DNA of 26,113 nucleotides, taken from contig JAWLDT010000034.1 in the NCBI GenBank assembly GCA_041686485.1, forward strand, positions 1-26,113, written 5' to 3'. The stretch is from PUPG01 sp041686485. GTDB taxonomy: Bacteria > Bacteroidota > Bacteroidia > Bacteroidales > UBA7960. This document shows, piece by piece, positions 7,412 to 16,390 of the stretch. The first letter of the stretch is position 1. The number at the start of each line of letters is the position of its first letter. Under the pieces are notes generated by a model that was given only the letters and a program-made list of their open reading frames with translations, made no database searches and had not been told where the DNA came from. Both the position numbers and the translations under genes were made by a program.

Positions 7412-8971
7412 TCAGATCGGGAATAATCCGCTCACCGGCGGCTCTGCCAATCCGGGTTGCAGGTCTATTTGCACCGTAGGTATGGGGAAAAATTCGTGCT
7501 GGCCACTCACAAAGTTTGGTCCAAGCTTGTCGGTCTTGTCAAGCCTTACCAGGTCAAAGAATCTGTCGGCTCCCCATTCAAATGCAAGTTCAGCCGCCCG
7601 CTCATCGATAATATCATCGATGTTTGCCCCCGTGACAGGTGTCATGTCTGCACGTTCGCGTACCTCATTGATATAGGCATCGCCGGCACCCGGACCATTC
7701 ACATGAATAAGCGCCTCGGCATAAAGTAACAGTGCCTCAGCATACCGGAAAATACGAACATTGTTCCAGCCCCCATATTGAAAACGGCCTGATGTTTGCT
7801 GTTCGAATGGCAAATAGTTCTTAAACCAATAGGCTTCCGCAGCCCCGCGTCCCTCTTCATTGTAGATATCAAGCAGGGCCTGCAGATCGGAAGGAATGCT
7901 ACCGATAGAATCACCCTCAAGCGTTGCGGTATTAGGATATATAATGCTAGTTTCCAAGCGTATACTCTCCCCCCTGTCTTCCATGAGGTCAATATATTTT
8001 TGGGCTGGCATTGAAAATCCCCATCCGCTATTAAATGAACCGCCATCAAATCGCGTTCCTCCCTGCTGTTTGATACCATGCGCCACATAATATTGGTCGA
8101 TATTTGTGGAATTCCCGGTAGAAGTTCCAAAATCAGTATGGTTCATCTCCAGGATATTCTCCACACTAAATTCACCCTGTTGCTTGAAAAGCGTATAATA
8201 ATCGGGAAAGAGAGAGAAAACACCACTATCGACAACAGCCTCTGCAGCCGAAAGCATCACATCATAATCCTGGACATCGGCAGCTACCTTTGCCAGTAGT
8301 GTGTATGCTGCCCACTTTGTTACTCTTCCCTGTTTGGGAAGATTTCTTGGGTGCTGCGAAGGCAGATGGTCAACAATCTCCTCCAGTTCCTGCATGATAT
8401 ACTCGTATGCTTCGAGGCGTGGTGCCTTGCGAAGTGCTCCTGCAACAATATCGCTGTCATAATAAGGGATGTCGCCATAGATCCGGGCCATTCTCCAGTA
8501 GGCAAAAGCCCGGAAGAAGCGCACTTCAGCCATATATTCCTGTACGAGATCCTGGTCAGATGCATGTTCGGCAAACAACCTAAGCTCCTCCAGGGCAGCA
8601 TCCGCATCACGAATGAGCCCAAAATGAGCGGTCCACAAGTTGTTGACAAACCATGCGTTTCGAAGCGACTCATAATTAAAATCCTGTATATCTTCCATCA
8701 CCGGCTGGTCAGTTGCATGTGCCCCCTTAAAAATAAAATCGCTGCGGAACCACAACATACACTGGTTGGCCCAATGATTTAGATTGTTATCGTTGGCCGC
8801 AGCATATATACCCGAAACGGGCTCATACATCTTGCTTTCATCTGTATAATCAACTTCCTCCAGCGGGATTTGTCCCTCGATATCTTTATCCAGGAAATCT
8901 TCACAGCCACTTAGCACAAATACTGACAAAAGAACTACGATCGCTATTATTTTTGTGTTTTTCATGATCAT
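7412..8971 (-). CDS. susD: SusD/RagB-family glycan-binding lipoprotein
   Basis: The outer-membrane-anchored partner that lids the SusC transporter and captures oligosaccharide at the cell surface. The 519-residue product starts MIMKNTKIIAIVVLLSVFVLSGC with a lipobox cysteine at 23, followed by EDFLDKD, the usual mature start of SusD proteins. The body has the tetratricopeptide-like helices of the family (for example AEVRFFRAFAYWRMARIYGDIPYY), and the C-terminal region shows NNVRIFRYAEALLLYAEALI, INEVRERADM and ERAAELAFEWGADRFFDLVR, all classic RagB/SusD blocks. Length is usual. Start could also be the ATG at 8965. It follows susC by 6 bp and must be cotranscribed with it. The ligand cannot be read from the sequence; the neighbouring enzymes suggest a beta-1,2-glucan. 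Confidence 0.96.
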   Translation of the reverse strand: MIMKNTKIIAIVVLLSVFVLSGCEDFLDKDIEGQIPLEEVDYTDESKMYEPVSGIYAAANDNNLNHWANQCMLWFRSDFIFKGAHATDQPVMEDIQDFNYESLRNAWFVNNLWTAHFGLIRDADAALEELRLFAEHASDQDLVQEYMAEVRFFRAFAYWRMARIYGDIPYYDSDIVAGALRKAPRLEAYEYIMQELEEIVDHLPSQHPRNLPKQGRVTKWAAYTLLAKVAADVQDYDVMLSAAEAVVDSGVFSLFPDYYTLFKQQGEFSVENILEMNHTDFGTSTGNSTNIDQYYVAHGIKQQGGTRFDGGSFNSGWGFSMPAQKYIDLMEDRGESIRLETSIIYPNTATLEGDSIGSIPSDLQALLDIYNEEGRGAAEAYWFKNYLPFEQQTSGRFQYGGWNNVRIFRYAEALLLYAEALIHVNGPGAGDAYINEVRERADMTPVTGANIDDIIDERAAELAFEWGADRFFDLVRLDKTDKLGPNFVSGQHEFFPIPTVQIDLQPGLAEPPVSGLFPI

Positions 8972-8977
8972 AATGGT

Positions 8978-11900
8978 TTAGTATGTAATATTTACACCAA
9001 TCGTAAAAGTCGCAGGGATCGGATACATACCAGCCGCTTCACCCTGGCCGGTAACCTCAGGAGTAAACCCGTTGAACCCGAAGATAGTGACGGGGTTCTG
9101 TGCAACTAACCTGACGCGTATCTTGGATCCGGACTCACTACCTGGTAACGGTTCGGTGAAGGTGTAACCAAGGGTGATATTTTGTATCCTGAAAAACGAA
9201 CCATCTTCCACCAGGAAGGAATTTAGTGGATTAATATTCCAGGAGTCTACCATCCCCCTGGCTGACGGATACTCGTTGGTTGAGCCTTCGCCTGTCCACC
9301 GGTTCTCAAAAAGATCCCTGTCGAAGTTATAATCCGAATGCCAGGCGCGATTACCCCGCAACCTGTTTATCAGCTTGTTGCCATATGCCCCATAGACTGA
9401 AACAGAGAAGTCCCAGTTGCGGTAATCGAGGTTGAGACGGCCCCCATAGGTAAAGTCCGGGATGTTGGCTCCCAGATACTGGCGGTCGTTTTCATCGATA
9501 ATACCATTGCCATCCAGGTCCTCGTACTTTAAGAAGCCAGGCTCTACATTAGGATGGGCATCGGTATCGAGGTGTTCTTCGATCTCTTCCCATGTTTGGT
9601 ATACCCCAATGGCCTTGTATCCATAAAACGAATATATGGGATGTCCCACTTCGGACCTGCGGCGAAACTCTGCAGAGCCGGTATCGATATAAGGCTCTCC
9701 TCCAAGGTCCAGCACTTCGTTACGCAACGTGCTCATATTGGTGCTTATACTGTAATCCAGATCACCGATCTGGTCTTTCCACGTAAGGTCAAACTCCATA
9801 CCGGTATTAAGAATTTCACCGGCATTGCGTATGAGGCCACCAGCACCCATGAGGTTACTGGTCCATATAGCGGCATTTTTGGTAACTTTATAGAACCAGT
9901 CGATCTCTGCAATTAAGCGATAGTCAAAAGTTGCAAGTTCAAGACCAACATTGGTTTCTTCCAACACTTCCCATTCCAGCTCATTAAAAAACACGCTGGA
10001 TACGTATCCGGGTACGATATTATCATTACCAAAAACATAAGAATGGGAGACACCGGTAAATATTTCCCGTGTTCCCGATTCTCTCGGCACCGAATTGTTA
10101 CCCAACTGGCCCCAGCTGGAACGTATTTTCACCCGGTCAAACAACTGCTGCTCCTCCATGAATGACTCATCACTAACGATCCACCCCACACCGAAAGAGG
10201 GGAAATAGCCCCATGTCTGGGTATACTTGTCGGTACCATCGCCTCGAAATGTAGCATTGAACAGATACTTTTGATCATAGTTATACATGGTTCTTCCGAA
10301 GAACGACACACCACGCTCAGCATGCCCCCAGTCACCCACATTAAATCTCTCAGGACTCGGGTCGGTGGCATTAAAGAAATAGAAATATTCGGGCGGGCCA
10401 TTCGGCACATTGCGAGCGCTACCGTAGATACCCCTTGCGTTCACACTCCTTGTCGAAAACCCTGCCATAGCAGTCAGGTTATGGTTGCCCAGGCTCTCCT
10501 TAAAGGTTAAGGTATGATCAAGATGGATACTACTATGGTAAGAATGTGCCTTATGCAAGTTTGAATTTTCGTTTTTCAGTTTATCATCAACAAAATATTC
10601 GGGTGCGTATGACCTGTTATTTTCAGTTCTGAGTTCATGGCTAAACTGGCTGCGAAACACCAGCCGTTCATCGCCTAACAGATTAACCTCAGCATGAGCA
10701 TTATACATCAGGTTGAGTCCCCGGTTAAAATCATGGTTACCCGTGGCAAAGTGTAGTTGTGCTACCGGGTTGTTAACCGGCCCCACATTATATCCTGCCT
10801 GGATCACCCCTGCATAATCGCCTTCCGGTTCATAAACAGGAATGATAGGTACGGCATTATACATACTTCCCCAAACGGAGGCTTCATCCTGCGAATGTGT
10901 GTGGTTAAGCACAATATTGGTTCCAACCTCAAGGAATCTGTAAGGGTTAAAGTCTACGCTGGCCTTCAGATTCATGCGCTGATACCGGTGTTCAGAATCC
11001 AGGAGTCCGTTTTCCTGGAGGTAGCTACCACCCACATGATATGTTGTTCGCTTCGTTCCGCCTCTAAATGCGATAGAATGGTTCATCTTCTCTCCTATAC
11101 TTAATAGTTCTTCATACCAGTCGGTATCGGTAGCGGGGATAGTATACTCTTCACCATTATGTGTAAAAGGACGGCCACCCCACAGTTCAATGGATGGTTC
11201 AAGGCGAGACCATGAGTTCTGCTCGATCATCATGGTGGAATATTGTTCGGTATTAGCCATCTCCATCAGATTAGTGGCCATGCTAAAGCCGGTGTATCCG
11301 TCGTATTCGATAATTATGCCTTCGCCTTCGCGTCCCTGTTTTGTGGTTACCATAATAACTCCTCCGGCTGCGCGTACCCCATAGATTGAGGCAGCGGAAG
11401 CATCTTTCAGTACGGCTATTGATTCGATATCATTAGGGCTCAGCCAGTTTATGTCGTCATAGAACATTCCATCCACCACATAGAGTGGCTGTGCACCCTG
11501 CATGGAACCTATCCCCCTGATAATGATCTCCGGAGAGGAGCCAGGTGCACCGCGGTTTATCACCTGCACGCCCGACACTGCTCCCTGCAATGCTGATGCG
11601 GCATTGGTGGTTATGTTTCGTGTAATTTCAGTAGCATCAACCGTGGGAATCGGTGCAGTAAGGTCTGCCGACCGGGCGGTACCGTAGCCAATCACTACAA
11701 CTTCGTCCATGCCAATGGCATCTACCTCCATGGCCACGTTAATCTCTTCGCGTCCATCCACATTCAATTCCTCTGTACGCATTCCAACAAACGAAAATAC
11801 CAGGACAGCATCTTCCGGTATGTCCTGAAGCATATAGTCCCCGTCACTATCAGTAACTGTGCCAATTGCTTCGCCACTGATCCTGACCGTTACCCCGGGC

Positions 11901-12010
11901 AGTGTCGTCCCGTCTTCAGCACTGGTAACTGTCCCTCTGACGGTGATCTGCCCCAGAGCAGTGCTTGAGAGACAGGCCAACAAAGCCAGATAAATTATTA
12001 TTTGTTTCAT
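8978..12010 (-). CDS. susC: SusC/RagA-family TonB-dependent outer-membrane transporter
   Basis: The TonB-driven outer-membrane channel that imports oligosaccharides captured by SusD. I start it at the ATG 12010 (MKQIIIYLALLACLSSTALG, a signal peptide), giving 1010 residues; the frame is open to a GTG at 12031 but that would spoil the signal peptide. Mature order: carboxypeptidase-regulatory-like domain (ITVRGTVTSAEDGTTLPGVTV, GTVTDSDGDYML); the SusC signature DEVVVIGYGT; plug with LQGAVSGVQV, PLYVVDGM and IESIAVLKDASAASIYGVRA; then a long barrel ending in the aromatic-terminated strand FTIGVNITY. No STN domain is present, so regulation by an anti-sigma/ECF pair is unlikely, in line with the propeller/LuxR regulator at the other end of the locus. 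Unlike most PULs, susC and susD lie far from the regulator, behind the enzymes. Confidence 0.97.
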   Translation of the reverse strand: MKQIIIYLALLACLSSTALGQITVRGTVTSAEDGTTLPGVTVRISGEAIGTVTDSDGDYMLQDIPEDAVLVFSFVGMRTEELNVDGREEINVAMEVDAIGMDEVVVIGYGTARSADLTAPIPTVDATEITRNITTNAASALQGAVSGVQVINRGAPGSSPEIIIRGIGSMQGAQPLYVVDGMFYDDINWLSPNDIESIAVLKDASAASIYGVRAAGGVIMVTTKQGREGEGIIIEYDGYTGFSMATNLMEMANTEQYSTMMIEQNSWSRLEPSIELWGGRPFTHNGEEYTIPATDTDWYEELLSIGEKMNHSIAFRGGTKRTTYHVGGSYLQENGLLDSEHRYQRMNLKASVDFNPYRFLEVGTNIVLNHTHSQDEASVWGSMYNAVPIIPVYEPEGDYAGVIQAGYNVGPVNNPVAQLHFATGNHDFNRGLNLMYNAHAEVNLLGDERLVFRSQFSHELRTENNRSYAPEYFVDDKLKNENSNLHKAHSYHSSIHLDHTLTFKESLGNHNLTAMAGFSTRSVNARGIYGSARNVPNGPPEYFYFFNATDPSPERFNVGDWGHAERGVSFFGRTMYNYDQKYLFNATFRGDGTDKYTQTWGYFPSFGVGWIVSDESFMEEQQLFDRVKIRSSWGQLGNNSVPRESGTREIFTGVSHSYVFGNDNIVPGYVSSVFFNELEWEVLEETNVGLELATFDYRLIAEIDWFYKVTKNAAIWTSNLMGAGGLIRNAGEILNTGMEFDLTWKDQIGDLDYSISTNMSTLRNEVLDLGGEPYIDTGSAEFRRRSEVGHPIYSFYGYKAIGVYQTWEEIEEHLDTDAHPNVEPGFLKYEDLDGNGIIDENDRQYLGANIPDFTYGGRLNLDYRNWDFSVSVYGAYGNKLINRLRGNRAWHSDYNFDRDLFENRWTGEGSTNEYPSARGMVDSWNINPLNSFLVEDGSFFRIQNITLGYTFTEPLPGSESGSKIRVRLVAQNPVTIFGFNGFTPEVTGQGEAAGMYPIPATFTIGVNITY

Positions 12011-12049
12011 GATTCGATATTTTGATTTCACTTAAGAGAGTGATACTAC

Positions 12050-12089
12050 CCGGCAAAGTATGATGGTCTTATGCCATAGTGCCGGCAAA
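12050..12089. repeat. Short direct repeat CCGGCAAA upstream of susC
   Basis: CCGGCAAA occurs at 12050-12057 and again at 12082-12089, 32 bp apart (about three helical turns), 40-80 bp before the susC ATG. On the minus strand each reads TTTGCCGG. Such spacing suits binding of two regulator subunits on one face of DNA, but eight bases twice may be chance. Confidence 0.3.
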
Positions 12090-12107
12090 ATCACTGGAAC
12101 CTTTCCA

Positions 12108-12141
12108 AAACACCCGGAATGAAGAAACACTCCGGGTGTTT
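12108..12141 (-). terminator. Stem-loop between the T9SS glycan-binding gene and susC
   Basis: AAACACCCGGA (12108-12118) is perfectly complementary to TCCGGGTGTTT (12131-12141), giving an 11-bp stem with a 12-nt loop. It lies 18 bp behind the stop of the upstream minus-strand gene. The 3' side ends in GTGTTTTGG on the minus strand, a short T-run. It fits a partial terminator that sets a lower level, or processing point, between the glycan-binding gene and susCD. Confidence 0.65.
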
Positions 12142-12158
12142 ATTTGTCGTTGCTGAGA

Positions 12159-14000
12159 TTAGTATACCAATAGTCTTTCGGTTACATAGGATCCCTTATA
12201 ATCTGCCCGAATAAGGTAGACACCCTGTGATAATCCGGAAACTGTAAAATGGGCATCACCATCGCCGGCTTCTGTACGATCTATGACCGTACCGGTAACA
12301 TCTATCAGGTAGACCGAAGAGCCGACAGGCGCATCAACGCGGACCACGTCGCGGGCAGGGTTAGGATAGACCTGAACGTCAAAAGCGTTGTCCAAAGCAA
12401 TGTCGGGAGCTGAAACCGGCTCATCACCCACTCTGATATTATCAAAATAGATGACAATATCCTCATCCAGGTCAACCGGATCAGCAAAGTCGGGCATAAA
12501 CGCAATAACGTTCCAGAGACCATCCTTTTCAGAAAAGTCAAACACCATGGTCTCCCATTCCTCAACCTTGGTCTGCTCAAACATGCTCTCGATTTCCATG
12601 TCGTCGGTATCACCAGACTCTACCTTAAAGACCACGGGGCTGATACGAGGCTTCCACACATCGACATACACATATTTATTTTCAGTCAGGTCGAGTGGTT
12701 CGGGTAGCGACGACCAAAACCCACCCCATGGCACACCATGCTGGCTGCGTTCAAATTTGACCACCTGAGGGCTTTGGTTGGCCTCATCCATATCGGGATT
12801 TGGCACCACATACATGCGACTGTCGTCTTCTTCATCGCCAAGCATCAAGTTTAATGGAATATGTTCAAAGTTCTCAACCGTATATCCATCGAAGTCTCCA
12901 TTATCATCGTCCTCGAGGGTACTGAAACCTACCATGTCGATAAGGATATCCCCGGTTTCGGGAGAAGTAGTTTCATATTCAAATATCAGGCTGATCAGTT
13001 GAAGCTGCGACATATCGGGATGATTCTCAATATCTTCATCTTCAGGCAACGAAAGGTCTTCGAGGTCGATCACGATTTCTGTCCATTCGGTATCCAGATC
13101 GAAATAGCCATAATTTATTCCCGGATCTCCGGCATCTTCCTCAAAGTTGGCGTGGTCCAGCAGTTCAACCATAATATCGGAAACAGACTCTTCCTGGGCT
13201 TTGGCATGAATAATCAAATGGGTGTATTCGCTGAGATCATCGAATTCCCAATCGGGATCCCATGCCCACATGTGGTAACCAGTACCAGGGGACTCTTCTT
13301 CCACAACATATTCAAGGTGCCCGACTGTGCCGCCTGAAACACCCTCTCCCGGCAAATCAGCAGCAACTGTACCATCATTAATAACCTCCCGGAAGCCATC
13401 TACATTGGTATATTCCTCTATCTCAAAGTCGCACCATACAAAATCAACTGCATCAAATTCATCTTTATTGACTTTCTCGTCCGGTGGACCTCCAACGCGG
13501 ATATTATCAAAGTAGATAATAATGTCTTCATCCAGGTCAACCGGATCAGCAAAGTCGGGCATAAATGCAATGACGTTCCATTGCCCGTCCTTTTCGGAAA
13601 AATCAAACACCAGGGTTTCCCATTCCTCCACCTTGGTTTGCTCGAACATGCTCTCGATTTCCATGTCGTCGGTATCTCCGTCTTCGATCTTAAACTTTAC
13701 GGGGCTGATCCTTGGTTTCCACACGTCGACATACACATATTTGTATTCTGACAGATCGAGTGGTTCGGGCAAAGCAGAAAAGAACCCAGCCCATGGGTCG
13801 CCATCCTGTCCTCTCTGGAACTCCACCACATGCGTACTGATGTTCCCGGCTTCGTCGGGATTGGGCACCACATGCATGTAAGCGTTTTCTCCCCCAGACA
13901 TAACGTTCAGCGGGATGTGCTCGAAGTCTTCAACGATCTGACTCCGAACGATGCCGGCAAACGCCAGCATCACTGCCAAAAAAATTGTAGTTTTTTTCAT
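12159..14000 (-). CDS. T9SS-secreted multi-domain putative surface glycan-binding protein
   Basis: A 613-residue, very acidic secreted protein without catalytic motifs. It has a signal peptide (MKKTTIFLAVMLAFAGIVRS), domain A1 (about 22-170), domain B (about 187-360), domain A2 (about 374-525) and a C-terminal T9SS type A sorting domain (541-613: VYPNPARD...GVYLIRADYKGSYVTERLLVY). A1 and A2 are nearly the same sequence, both with YVYVDVWKPRISPV, EIESMFEQTKVEEWET and WNVIAFMPDFADPVDLDEDI, and look like beta-sandwich carbohydrate-binding domains (FDNIRVG closing strand). Domain B (TNVDGFREV...HMWAWDPDWEFDDLSEYTHLIIHAKA...DMVGFS) recurs near the C-terminus of the EEP protein of this locus. It occupies the SusE/F-type position beside susCD and probably holds the polymer at the cell surface. 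No exact Pfam name can be given. Confidence 0.85.
   Translation of the reverse strand: MKKTTIFLAVMLAFAGIVRSQIVEDFEHIPLNVMSGGENAYMHVVPNPDEAGNISTHVVEFQRGQDGDPWAGFFSALPEPLDLSEYKYVYVDVWKPRISPVKFKIEDGDTDDMEIESMFEQTKVEEWETLVFDFSEKDGQWNVIAFMPDFADPVDLDEDIIIYFDNIRVGGPPDEKVNKDEFDAVDFVWCDFEIEEYTNVDGFREVINDGTVAADLPGEGVSGGTVGHLEYVVEEESPGTGYHMWAWDPDWEFDDLSEYTHLIIHAKAQEESVSDIMVELLDHANFEEDAGDPGINYGYFDLDTEWTEIVIDLEDLSLPEDEDIENHPDMSQLQLISLIFEYETTSPETGDILIDMVGFSTLEDDDNGDFDGYTVENFEHIPLNLMLGDEEDDSRMYVVPNPDMDEANQSPQVVKFERSQHGVPWGGFWSSLPEPLDLTENKYVYVDVWKPRISPVVFKVESGDTDDMEIESMFEQTKVEEWETMVFDFSEKDGLWNVIAFMPDFADPVDLDEDIVIYFDNIRVGDEPVSAPDIALDNAFDVQVYPNPARDVVRVDAPVGSSVYLIDVTGTVIDRTEAGDGDAHFTVSGLSQGVYLIRADYKGSYVTERLLVY
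12426..12875 (-). repeat. Intragenic duplication, copy A2
   Basis: DNA for residues 376-525 of the glycan-binding protein. It is the partner of 13491-13931. Several runs, such as the region around 12457-12515, are almost identical at the nucleotide level, with changes mostly at third codon positions, which points to a fairly recent duplication or gene conversion. Confidence 0.8.
13491..13931 (-). repeat. Intragenic duplication, copy A1
   Basis: DNA for residues 24-170 of the glycan-binding protein, the partner of 12426-12875. Domain B lies between the two copies. Copy A1 is slightly shorter because A2 carries extra residues near EEDDSRM and MDEANQ. Confidence 0.8.
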
Positions 14001-14099
14001 AGTTCTTTGGTTTTTGGTTCATAAAAAGGGAAAAGTGTTAGTTCAGTTCATGGGTTGATATTGTCACGTCCCGCCCTGGTTCGGCTGGACTGGTAATTG

Positions 14100-16340
14100 C
14101 TATTCCAGTAGTACAAACTCCGCCTTCTGGACATCTTCCACATTGGTGCCAATAAAAAGGTGAAACGCTCCAGGCTCAGCGGCAAATATGTTGTCAGCAT
14201 TGTAAAAAGCAAGGTCTTCCCAGGTAAGTTCGAAACGCACTTCTTTTGATTCACCAGGTGCCAGACCGATTTTTTCAAATCCTTTAAGTTCCTTAACCGG
14301 TCGGGTGATACTTCCCACCAACTGCCGTATATACAATTGCACTACTTCCTCTCCAAATTTGTCGCCGGTATTGGTTACCGTAACCGATGCTTCAAGCACA
14401 CCGTCCATGGCCATCTCTTGTCTGTTCAAACGTACATCGGAATAATCGAATGTAGTGTAGGAAAGTCCGTACCCAAAAGGATACAATGGTGTGTTAGGCA
14501 CATCCAGATACTTGGAAGTATACTTGAAATCGGTTTTTGGCCTTCCTGTATTCTTATGGTTATAGAAAATGGGTATTTGTCCCACGTGCCTCGGAAAGCT
14601 CACCGGCAATTTCCCGGAGGGGTTATAATCGCCGAAGAGCACATCAGCGATGGCATCACCTGCCATTGTGCCGAGGAACCATGTCTCCAGTATTGCCGAA
14701 GCATGTTCATCAACACGTTCCAGCGTAAGCGGGCGACCTTTCATCAAAACAACCACAATAGGCTTATTCAGTTTTACGAGTTCAAGGAACAATTCTTCCT
14801 GTACGCCAGGCAGGCTAATATCCGCCCTGCTGGCTGCTTCCCCACTTTGTAAGGCATATTCGCCGATGGCCAGCACGATCACCTCAGCTTGACGGGCAGC
14901 AGCAATGGCTTCATCAAAACCGGTCCTGTCATCATCGTCGATATTAGCACCTTGCGCATAATGTATTCGTGTACGGTTACCTTGCCTGTTTTCTATACCC
15001 TGACGAAGTGTTACGCTTTTTGTATAATCTCCGGCAGCCGACCACGACCCTATCAGCTCACTTTGATTGTCGGCCAGCGGGCCAATGAGTGCGATGCTCT
15101 CCACATCGTCGGTCAGTGGCAGCACGTCTGCTTCATTTTTAAGTAATACGATTGCTTTACGCGAAAAATCTTTTGCAAACGCCAGTTTCTCCTCTGTCAT
15201 CACCAGGTCTTCTTCGCGTTGCGGGTCGCTATATCGATAGGGGTCATCGAAAAGGCCAAGTTCAAACTTCATGGTCAGGATACGACGCACAGCCTCGTCA
15301 ACATCCGCTTCAGACACCTTCCCCTCTCTTATCAGTTCAAGAAGGTAATCATGATAGACAGCCCCCTGCATGTCCATATCAACACCGGCGTTCAGGGCAA
15401 GTTCTCCGGTATGTTTTTCATCGCGCGCAAAACCGTGAGGTACCATCTCATTTATCGAAGTGTAATCGGTTACGACAAACCCGTTGAAGTTCCACTCTTC
15501 ACGCAATATTTGCGTCAACAGGTACTCACTGCCGGTAGCGGGCACCCCTAACAGCTCGTTAAAACCGGTCATGATGGTTGCCACCCCTTCATCCACAGCA
15601 GCCTCGAAAGGAGGCAGGAATATGTTACGCAGGGTGATCTCAGAGATATCCACGGTATTGTAGTCACGTCCGGCAAGTGGCTCACCATAGGCCGCAAAGT
15701 GTTTGGCACAGGACAACATTGTGTTCAGTGCCATAAGATCGTCGCCCTGATAACCACGAACCTTGGCACGTGCCACTTCGGCCGTAAGGTAAGGATCTTC
15801 GCCAGAGCTTTCCGCGATACGACCCCATCGGGGATCACGTGTCAAATCAATCATTGGTGCGAAAGTCCAGTGCAGTCCCTCAGCAGTTGCTTCTTCCGCT
15901 GCAATACGGGCCGACTTCTCTATGGCTTCCATATCCCAGGTGGCTGTCTCTCCAAGGGGTATTGGAAATATAGTACGGTGTCCATGGATCACATCATACC
16001 CAAAAAGCAAGGGTATTCCCAGGCGGGTTTCTTCCACCGCAGTACGTTGCAGCTCATGGGTATAATCAGCTGTGTAAGCATTAAAGATAGCACCCACCAT
16101 CCCTTCCTGGATACTCTCCACATAATGGTCACGCATAAACGGTCCGGTAACGTCCATGTCACTCGTAAAAAGAACCATCTGTCCGATCTTCTCTTCAAGC
16201 GTCATCAACTGCATGAGTGAATCTACCTGTTGCGCCGTATGCTCATTGGTAAAAAAGCCTTCCCGCTCCGGCTCACCCATGTTGCAGGCAACAAAAAGTA
16301 TAAGTGAAAACAATATCCCTATTCGTTTTTTCATCATCAT
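14100..16340 (-). CDS. bglX: GH3 beta-glucosidase lipoprotein (BglX-like)
   Basis: A glycoside hydrolase family 3 retaining beta-glucosidase of 746 residues that should release glucose from oligosaccharides. The start MMMKKRIGILFSLILFVACN carries a lipobox cysteine at 19, so the enzyme is membrane-anchored, most likely in the periplasm. The N-terminal TIM-barrel shows DVIHGHRTIFPIPLG, RDPRWGR (168-174), KHFAAYG (213-219) and FVVTDYTSINEM with the nucleophile Asp292. The second domain carries GEYALQSGEAASRADISLPG with Glu501 as candidate acid/base, and a fibronectin-III-like C-terminal domain ends it (VTVTNTGDKFGEEVVQLYI). Length is usual for BglX-type enzymes. It lies 50 bp behind the GH144 gene, as expected for an operon. 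GH3 enzymes of Bacteroides acting on beta-1,2-gluco-oligosaccharides are known; specificity here is inferred from the neighbours. Confidence 0.95.
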   Translation of the reverse strand: MMMKKRIGILFSLILFVACNMGEPEREGFFTNEHTAQQVDSLMQLMTLEEKIGQMVLFTSDMDVTGPFMRDHYVESIQEGMVGAIFNAYTADYTHELQRTAVEETRLGIPLLFGYDVIHGHRTIFPIPLGETATWDMEAIEKSARIAAEEATAEGLHWTFAPMIDLTRDPRWGRIAESSGEDPYLTAEVARAKVRGYQGDDLMALNTMLSCAKHFAAYGEPLAGRDYNTVDISEITLRNIFLPPFEAAVDEGVATIMTGFNELLGVPATGSEYLLTQILREEWNFNGFVVTDYTSINEMVPHGFARDEKHTGELALNAGVDMDMQGAVYHDYLLELIREGKVSEADVDEAVRRILTMKFELGLFDDPYRYSDPQREEDLVMTEEKLAFAKDFSRKAIVLLKNEADVLPLTDDVESIALIGPLADNQSELIGSWSAAGDYTKSVTLRQGIENRQGNRTRIHYAQGANIDDDDRTGFDEAIAAARQAEVIVLAIGEYALQSGEAASRADISLPGVQEELFLELVKLNKPIVVVLMKGRPLTLERVDEHASAILETWFLGTMAGDAIADVLFGDYNPSGKLPVSFPRHVGQIPIFYNHKNTGRPKTDFKYTSKYLDVPNTPLYPFGYGLSYTTFDYSDVRLNRQEMAMDGVLEASVTVTNTGDKFGEEVVQLYIRQLVGSITRPVKELKGFEKIGLAPGESKEVRFELTWEDLAFYNADNIFAAEPGAFHLFIGTNVEDVQKAEFVLLE

Positions 16341-16390
16341 TGCATTAGTTTGTTGAACAAATTATATGCTAACAGCCAATAGCCAGCCCT

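Noticed and set aside
12011..12031. GTG start of susC at 12031
   Set aside because: ATG 12010 begins a regular signal peptide; the longer form only adds seven polar residues.
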